Below, in pieces: positions 58,671-64,000 of a stretch of 64,000 bases of DNA. Origin of the DNA: Tropicimonas_B omnivorans. Its GTDB lineage: Bacteria; Pseudomonadota; Alphaproteobacteria; Rhodobacterales; Rhodobacteraceae. The stretch spans positions 434,001 to 498,000 of the forward strand of contig NZ_JAVRHL010000003.1 in assembly GCF_031846565.1 (NCBI RefSeq), read 5' to 3'. Position 1 is the first letter of the stretch. The number at the start of each line of letters is the position of its first letter. The position numbers were made by a program, and so were the translations under genes. A model generated the notes under the pieces. The model was given only the letters and a program-made list of their open reading frames with translations. It made no database searches and had not been told where the DNA came from.

Positions 58671-60748
58671 GCCCGGTCCTCCCTCTCGCGACGTTCCCTG
58701 GCGAGATAGCCCTCGGTTCCGCGGGCATGACGCATGGGTGCGCCGCTGCCGATATCGCCATCCGCATGGGCCAGGATCGTGCGGCGGTGCGCCATGTCGG
58801 CCTGGTAGAGGGTCTCGGCAGGGATCTGGCGGTGCAGGCTGAACCGCATGGACCGCCAGAGGACCAGAAGGACGATCGCGCCGGCCGAGATCCAGACCAG
58901 CCACCACATCCACCAGATTGCCGCGAAGGCGAAAAGGAAGGCGAAGATGCCGATGAGGGGCGCGGTCGCGGCATTGGCCGGTATCTCGATGTCGCGGTAG
59001 GCGGTGCGGTCTGGAACGGGGTAGGCCTCGTCGTTCAGCTTGCGCTCCCCGAACTCGTCCCGGCCGGTGACGACCGGTCGGACGCCGAAGTTCCATTCAG
59101 GGGGCGGGGACGGGGCGAGCCATTCCAGCGTCCGCCCGTCCCACGCATCGCCGGTGATGTCCCTCAGGCGCTCGCGGTCCCGGATAGAGACGTAGAGCAT
59201 GATCGCCTGGCAGATCAGCCCGCAGCCGACGAGGCCCGCTCCGGCCCAGGCCGCGATGAGCCAGGGCTGCCATTCGGGATGCAGGTACGTCGCCATCCGG
59301 CGGGACATGCCGAAGAGGCCGAGAACGTAGAGCGGCATGAAGGCGAGGTAGAAGCCGCTGATCCAGAACCAGAACCCGCGGCGGCCCCATGTCTCGTCCA
59401 GCCGGAAGCCGAAGGCCTTGGGAAACCAGAAGGTCGCGCCCGCCATCATCCCGAACAGGGAGCCGGGGATGACCATGTTGTGGAAATGGGCGACGAGGAA
59501 GGTCGAGTTGTGGACGACGTAGTCAAAGGGCGGGATCGCCATCAGAACGCCGGTGACGCCTCCGACCACGAAGGTGACGATGAAGCCGACCGCGTAGAGC
59601 ATCGGCACGTCGAAGCGCAGCCGCCCGTGGCGCATGGTCAGAAGCCAGTCATAGACCTTCACCCCGGTCGGCACGGCGATGACCATCGTGGCGATGCCGA
59701 AGACGGCGTTGACATTGGCCGATGCGCCCATGGTGAAGAAGTGGTGCAGCCAGACGGTGAAGGAGAGCACCGCGATCGCCATCGTCGCCCAGACGAGCGA
59801 GGTGTAGCCGAACAGCTTCTTGGAGCTGAACGTGCCGATGACCTCGGAATAGACGCCGAAGGCCGGCAGGATGAGGATGTAGACCTCGGGATGCCCCCAC
59901 ATCCAGAAGAGGTTCACGTACTGCATCATGTTGCCGCCATCGGCTTGCGTGAAGAAATGGAAGCCGAAGGTCCGGTCGAGCCAGAGCATCACCGTGGCGA
60001 CGGTCAGGGCGGGGAAGGCGAAGATCATCAGAAGCGCGGTGCAGAGCGACGTCCAGCAGAACAGCGGCATCCACATCAGGTGATCGAGGCCGGTGGTACG
60101 CTCCTTCCATATGGTGGCGACGATATTGATGCCGGAGAGGGTCGACCCCGCGCCGCCGAGGGTCAGCGCCCAGATCCAGTAATCGGGCCCGACGCCCGGA
60201 TTGACGGCGGCGCCGGTGAAATTGGGATAGCCGGTCCAACCACCGGTCGAGAACTTGCCGATGACGAGGCTCGCCATAACGAGACCGGCGCCGCCGATCG
60301 TCAGCATGAGGGCGATGGAGTTCATCCATGGGAACGTCATGTCCCGCGCGCCGATCTGCAGCGGCATGGCGAAGTTGATGAGCCCGGTCATGAAGGGCAT
60401 CAGCACGAAGAAGATCATGATCGTCCCGTGCGTGGAGAAGAGCTGCGCGAAATGCTCGGCGCCGACCGGCCCGACATCGCCGGCGCCAGCGCCCAGGGCC
60501 TGCTGCGTGCGCATGAGAGCCGCCTCGATGAAGGCGCGCGCAAGCATGATCTCCGCAAGGACGACGTACATGATCCCGATCTTCTTGTGATCGAGGCTCG
60601 TCAGCCACTCAGACCAGAGCCAGCGCCAGCGGCGCGTGACGGTCAGAAGGACGATGGTGGCGATCGCGGCGAGAATGACCACCGACGCGGCGATGGCCGG
60701 GATCACCCCGTAGAAGGGGGACGCGTCCCAGCTCAATCGTCCGAGCAC
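58667..60748 (-). CDS. cyoB: Cytochrome bo3 ubiquinol oxidase subunit I
   Basis: The 693-residue catalytic heme-copper subunit. Ligands and motifs: FSTHGTIMIFF (heme b His), MWGHPEVYILILPAFG (CuB His and the cross-linked Tyr), VWLHHFFTMG (CuB pair) and VAHFHNMVIPG (heme ligands). At the quinone site the E. coli Arg71 is kept, but Asp75 is Glu (RAFIEAALMRTQQ). The start is the GTG at 60748 with GAGG 6 bases upstream, giving a 16-base overlap with cyoA. The reading frame upstream of it is antisense noise. Confidence 0.95.
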   Translation of the reverse strand: MLGRLSWDASPFYGVIPAIAASVVILAAIATIVLLTVTRRWRWLWSEWLTSLDHKKIGIMYVVLAEIMLARAFIEAALMRTQQALGAGAGDVGPVGAEHFAQLFSTHGTIMIFFVLMPFMTGLINFAMPLQIGARDMTFPWMNSIALMLTIGGAGLVMASLVIGKFSTGGWTGYPNFTGAAVNPGVGPDYWIWALTLGGAGSTLSGINIVATIWKERTTGLDHLMWMPLFCWTSLCTALLMIFAFPALTVATVMLWLDRTFGFHFFTQADGGNMMQYVNLFWMWGHPEVYILILPAFGVYSEVIGTFSSKKLFGYTSLVWATMAIAVLSFTVWLHHFFTMGASANVNAVFGIATMVIAVPTGVKVYDWLLTMRHGRLRFDVPMLYAVGFIVTFVVGGVTGVLMAIPPFDYVVHNSTFLVAHFHNMVIPGSLFGMMAGATFWFPKAFGFRLDETWGRRGFWFWISGFYLAFMPLYVLGLFGMSRRMATYLHPEWQPWLIAAWAGAGLVGCGLICQAIMLYVSIRDRERLRDITGDAWDGRTLEWLAPSPPPEWNFGVRPVVTGRDEFGERKLNDEAYPVPDRTAYRDIEIPANAATAPLIGIFAFLFAFAAIWWMWWLVWISAGAIVLLVLWRSMRFSLHRQIPAETLYQADMAHRRTILAHADGDIGSGAPMRHARGTEGYLARERREREDRA

Positions 60749-61584
60749 AACCGGCCTCGATCCTGGTCCATATACTGCATCATGATCGCCTTGAAGAGGC
60801 CGTCCTCGGGAGCGGAGTAGCGGCGGGGCTCGCTTGTCGCCTCTTCGGTCGCAAGAAGGCAATAGGCGGCACGGTCCAGGGGCCGGGCGCGGCGCGCGGT
60901 CTCGGCCCAGGCGGCAAAGTCCTCGAGGGAGGTGACGGGCACGCGGAACTCCTGATCCGCAAAGCCCTCTCCGCTGTACTGGGTGTTTCGCCCCCACATC
61001 AGGGCAGGGGCCTCCGCGACCACGTTGAGCTCGGTCCGCATTCCCGCCATCGCCATGATCTGGCCGGCGAGGCCGGGGACGATGAGGGAATTGATGACGG
61101 TGTCGGAGGTCAGGGCGATCTCCGCGTTGGTGCCGGCCGGCAGGGCGAGCTCGTTGACGGTGGCGATGCCGAGATCGGGATAGATGAAGAGCCATTTCCA
61201 GTCGAGCGCGACGGCTTGGATGCGCAGGCTGTCACCGGGGGCGACCTGCGCATACGGGTCCAGCTGGTGGGTCCGTGTCCAGACGATGGTGCCGATGGCG
61301 ATGACGATCAGGGCGGGCACTGCCCAGATGACGAGATCCGTCTTGAGATCGAAATCCTCCTCGGGACGATAGGTCTGACCCGCCGTGCTGCGGTAGCGCA
61401 GGACGACGAATGCCGCGAGGAGCCAGACCGGCAGGACGACGATTGCCATGAGCCCGAGCGCCGTCAGAAGGATGCCCAGCTGAGCCTCCGCGACGGGCCC
61501 GTTCGGGCTGAGGGCACCCGCCGCTTCGGCCAGGCCGGGAAGCCAGATGGCGGCAAGCGCGGCAACGGTACATCTTGGCGGCAT
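60733..61584 (-). CDS. cyoA: Cytochrome bo3 ubiquinol oxidase subunit II
   Basis: A 283-residue subunit with a signal-like N-terminus (VAALAAIWLPGLAEAAG), two helices (LLTALGLMAIVVLPVWLLAA, LVIWAVPALIVIAIGTIVW) and a periplasmic cupredoxin domain. The domain lacks the CuA cysteines and matches quinol oxidases: ALDWKWLFIYPDLGIATVNE, SDTVINSLIVPGLAGQIMAM and NTQYSGEGFADQEFRV. Unlike E. coli CyoA, no lipobox Cys is seen at the cleavage site. The start at 61584 lies 28 bases after the upstream stop. Confidence 0.92.
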   Translation of the reverse strand: MPPRCTVAALAAIWLPGLAEAAGALSPNGPVAEAQLGILLTALGLMAIVVLPVWLLAAFVVLRYRSTAGQTYRPEEDFDLKTDLVIWAVPALIVIAIGTIVWTRTHQLDPYAQVAPGDSLRIQAVALDWKWLFIYPDLGIATVNELALPAGTNAEIALTSDTVINSLIVPGLAGQIMAMAGMRTELNVVAEAPALMWGRNTQYSGEGFADQEFRVPVTSLEDFAAWAETARRARPLDRAAYCLLATEEATSEPRRYSAPEDGLFKAIMMQYMDQDRGRLCSDD

Positions 61585-61612
61585 TGCGGGAAATTCGCGT
61601 CTGGAGCTCGGG

Positions 61613-63895
61613 TCAGGCCTCGATACGGACGGCGACCCCCTTGTACGCTGGAGTTTTCGACAATTCGTCATGATAGTCCAGCGGGATCAGCCCGTTGACC
61701 TCCGGATAATAGGCGCCGATGCAATGCAGCGGCAGGTCGTAGGGCACGACCTCGAGCCCGCCCACGCTGCGCTCGAGGCCGTCATCGTGGTCGGTGTGCA
61801 AAGTGACGCGCTGGCCTGCAACGAGGCCGGCCTTCTCGATCTCCTCGGGCGCCATCAGGACCACGTCCCTCTTGCCCTCGATCCCGCGCAGGCGGTCCGA
61901 GAAGCCGTAGATCGTGGTGTTGAACTGATCGTTGGAGCGCAGGGTGATGAGGGTGAATTCCGCCTCGCCCGGCGCATGCCCGAGCGCGCTCAGCGCGTCG
62001 TCCGGAGTGGTGAACTCGGCCTTGCCGCTCTCCGTCTTCCATTTCAGATCGCGCACCGGGTTACCGCGGTAGAAGCCCCCCGCCTCGAACATGCGCGCGT
62101 TGAAGTCGTGGAACTCGTCCGGGTAGGTTTCGGCGATCAGGTCACGGATCAGGGCGTAGTCGCCGGTCCAGTCGTCCCAGCGGACCTTCGGATTGGGCGC
62201 CAGCGTCGCCTTGGCGATGCCGGCGACGATGGCGACCTCGGATTTCAGCGTCTCCGCCGCAGGGGTGCGGCGCCCGCGGGAGCCATGGACGTGGGAGAGG
62301 CTGTCCTCCATCGTCACGGCCTGCGGGCCGGTCGCCTGCACGTCTTCCTCGGCGCGCACGAGGCACGGCAGAAGCCATGTGTTCGGGCAGGCGAGAAGGT
62401 GGGACCGGTTGAGCTTGGTGGCGATCTGGACGTTGACGTCGAGACGGGTCCAGCTTTCCTCCGCGCGGTCGGTGTCCGGAATGGCGCGGGCGAAGTTGCC
62501 GCCGAGCGAGACGAAGGCCTTCACGCTGCCGTCCAGAACGCCCTCGACAACCTCGACGGTCGTCCGGCCCGTCTCCATCGGCGGCTCGAAGTCGAACATC
62601 CGCGCGATTGTCTCCATCGGGACAAGCTCCGGCTTTTCGCTGATGCCGACGGTGCGCTGGCCCTGCACGTTGGAATGCCCGCGCACCGGGCTGATCCCGG
62701 CGCCCTTGCGGCCCATGTTGCCGCGCAGAAGGAGGAGGTTCACCAGCATGCCGATGCTCTGAGAGCCATGGACGTGCTGGGTGAGGCCCATGCCGTAGAT
62801 GCCGATCACGTTCCGCGAGGCCACGTAGATGTCGCCGACCTGTTCGAGGGCCGCGCGAGAGAGGCCCGAGACGCGCTCGATGAGCGACCAGTCGGCGGCG
62901 CGCATGGCCGCTTCGAAGCTCTCGAAGTCATGGGTGTGCTCGGCGATGAAGGCACGGTCGAGCACGTCGCCGCGCTCGTCTTCCCGCTCGAGGACGCGCT
63001 TGATGATGCCGGCGATAGCGCCGATATCCCCGCCGGGACGGACCTGGAGGTAGTGCTCAGAGATCTCGGTGGGGCTGCCGGCCGTCATCTGCCACGGATT
63101 TTGCGGATCGGCGAACTCGACGAGGCCGGTTTCGCGCACCGGGTTGAAGGTCACGACGCGGCAGCCGCGGTCCACGGCGTCCTTCAGCGGGTGCAGGAAG
63201 CGCGGGCTGTTGGTGCCGGTGTTCTGGCCGAAGAACAGGATCATGTCGCAGTGTTCGAAATCCTCGAGCACGCAGGTCCCGACCGGCGAGCCGATCACCT
63301 TCTTCAGGCCGACGCTCGTCGTCTCGTGGCACATGTTCGAGCTGTCGGGCAGGTTGTTGTGGCCGTAGAGCCGAGCGAAGAGGGCGTAGAGGTAGGACGT
63401 CTCGAGCGAGGCGCGGCCCGATGCGTAGAAGACGGCGGATGCGGGGTCGAGGCGGCGGAGACGCTCGCCAATCCCGGCGAACGCTTCGTCCCAGGACACC
63501 GGGACGTACTTGTCCGAGGTGGCATCGTAGCGCATCGGGTGGGTGAGCCGCCCCTCGATCTCCAGCTCGTAATCGGGGCGGGCGCGCAGTTCCGTCAGCG
63601 TGTGGCTGGCGAAGAAGTCCGGCCCGGCGCGCCGCGTCGTCAGATCCCAGATCGTCGCCTTGGCGCCGTTCTCGCAGAACTCGAAGGCGTGCGGTTGTGC
63701 CGGCTTCGTCCAAGCGCAGGAGGTGCACATGTGCCCGCCGGGCTTGTTCTGGCGGCGGAGCGTGTCGGCGAAGGCGGGGTCCGGCTTCGCGGCGCGGGCG
63801 ATCTCCTTGATGCCGCGCATGCTCCCCCAGCCGCCCGCTGCGCCATCGTAGTGAACGGTATCGTCGCGTTGCCGGTCTTCGCGCGTGTCGGACAT
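61613..63895 (-). CDS. FdhF/YdeP-family molybdopterin oxidoreductase
   Basis: A 760-residue molybdenum enzyme of the YdeP branch of formate-dehydrogenase-like proteins (E. coli YdeP is about the same size). N-terminal CTSCAWTKPAQPHAFEFCENGAK holds a partial Fe-S-type Cys set, then ASGRASLETSYLYALFARLYG, SNMCHETTSVGLKK and FFGQNTGTNSPRFLHPL. The dinucleotide-binding C-terminal domain includes LRSNDQFNTTIYG and YYPEVNGLIPLD. No twin-arginine signal is seen, so it is cytoplasmic. YdeP is linked to acid resistance in E. coli; the substrate is unknown. It sits directly upstream of cyoABCD, 28 bases apart, so it may be co-transcribed with the oxidase. The start is the ATG at 63895 (TTG at 63910 is possible). 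Confidence 0.87.
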   Translation of the reverse strand: MSDTREDRQRDDTVHYDGAAGGWGSMRGIKEIARAAKPDPAFADTLRRQNKPGGHMCTSCAWTKPAQPHAFEFCENGAKATIWDLTTRRAGPDFFASHTLTELRARPDYELEIEGRLTHPMRYDATSDKYVPVSWDEAFAGIGERLRRLDPASAVFYASGRASLETSYLYALFARLYGHNNLPDSSNMCHETTSVGLKKVIGSPVGTCVLEDFEHCDMILFFGQNTGTNSPRFLHPLKDAVDRGCRVVTFNPVRETGLVEFADPQNPWQMTAGSPTEISEHYLQVRPGGDIGAIAGIIKRVLEREDERGDVLDRAFIAEHTHDFESFEAAMRAADWSLIERVSGLSRAALEQVGDIYVASRNVIGIYGMGLTQHVHGSQSIGMLVNLLLLRGNMGRKGAGISPVRGHSNVQGQRTVGISEKPELVPMETIARMFDFEPPMETGRTTVEVVEGVLDGSVKAFVSLGGNFARAIPDTDRAEESWTRLDVNVQIATKLNRSHLLACPNTWLLPCLVRAEEDVQATGPQAVTMEDSLSHVHGSRGRRTPAAETLKSEVAIVAGIAKATLAPNPKVRWDDWTGDYALIRDLIAETYPDEFHDFNARMFEAGGFYRGNPVRDLKWKTESGKAEFTTPDDALSALGHAPGEAEFTLITLRSNDQFNTTIYGFSDRLRGIEGKRDVVLMAPEEIEKAGLVAGQRVTLHTDHDDGLERSVGGLEVVPYDLPLHCIGAYYPEVNGLIPLDYHDELSKTPAYKGVAVRIEA

Positions 63896-64000
63896 GTGGG
63901 AGGGCTCCAATCTGGTGGATATCCACGCGGAACGGTACCGTCTTCGGGGAACCTCCGCCGATCCACAACCAAGGGACCGGGGGGCAGTTCCGAGATAAAT

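Noticed and set aside
58727..60820. 697-codon open frame on the plus strand
   Set aside because: Antisense to cyoB; composed of His/Asp/Gly-rich noise.
1..64000. CRISPR array or rRNA operon
   Set aside because: No regularly spaced repeats with unique spacers and no rRNA signatures were seen on either strand.

Overview
The window is high-GC DNA from an alphaproteobacterium, most likely a member of the Rhodobacterales. The signs are a Fur/Mur-type regulator without cysteines, a Usg protein, a PRC-barrel exoprotein, a TIGR02281-type aspartic protease, a Hint-domain protein and strongly GC-biased third codon positions. Two stretches of ordinary chromosome (1-13942 and 50010-64000) flank a 36-kb integrated element (13943-50009).

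Left chromosome arm: gyrA (5' part only), usg, tyrS, anmK, a cupin, a PRC-barrel exoprotein with its terminator, eno, a DMT-family exporter, fur/mur, tig, and a degenerate bacteriophytochrome fused to GGDEF and EAL domains. This is housekeeping DNA apart from the phytochrome.

Integrated element: it sits in the 3' part of a tRNA-Leu(UAG) gene and is bounded by a perfect 57-bp direct repeat (13943-13999 and 49953-50009). The right end carries an AlpA-like excisionase and a tyrosine integrase. The left end carries a candidate oriT, a MobC-like protein and a MOBP-type relaxase with a second gene nested in another frame. No type IV secretion genes are present, so it looks like an integrative mobilizable element. 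Its cargo, left to right: a HelD-like helicase with zinc ribbons; a divergent CBASS antiphage module (Cap15 effector against a DncV-like CD-NTase plus a stand-alone E2-like protein with a SEC-C tail); a seven-gene catabolic operon (sulfatase, tctCBA, UspA, FAD-dependent 2-hydroxyacid dehydrogenase, second sulfatase) with a divergent MarR regulator; then a decayed patchwork of IS remnants, a desaturase, ftrA/rhodanese with a broken acetyltransferase, arsR/SRPBCC, a membrane protein, DUF427 and an AarF-type kinase; a visibly AT-richer three-gene operon (possible RNase H-fold protein, Ser/Thr kinase, small basic protein); and a tail with an RHH protein, a GIY-YIG-like zinc protein and a broken FtsH-like AAA protease. 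A family of degenerate inverted-repeat sequences fills most of the gene-free gaps between 34 and 44 kb.

Right chromosome arm: the intact tRNA-Leu, a small Hint-domain protein, a TPR methyltransferase, ndk, an ABC-F ATPase, marC, an aspartic protease, a 2-hydroxyacid dehydrogenase, and a minus-strand set consisting of a YdeP-like molybdopterin oxidoreductase followed by cyoABCD (bo3-type ubiquinol oxidase).

The parts most worth a second look are the compact CBASS locus with its E2-SEC-C protein, the AT-rich kinase operon, the gene nested in the relaxase, the sulfatase/TTT operon, and the phytochrome that has lost most of its chromophore-binding residues.
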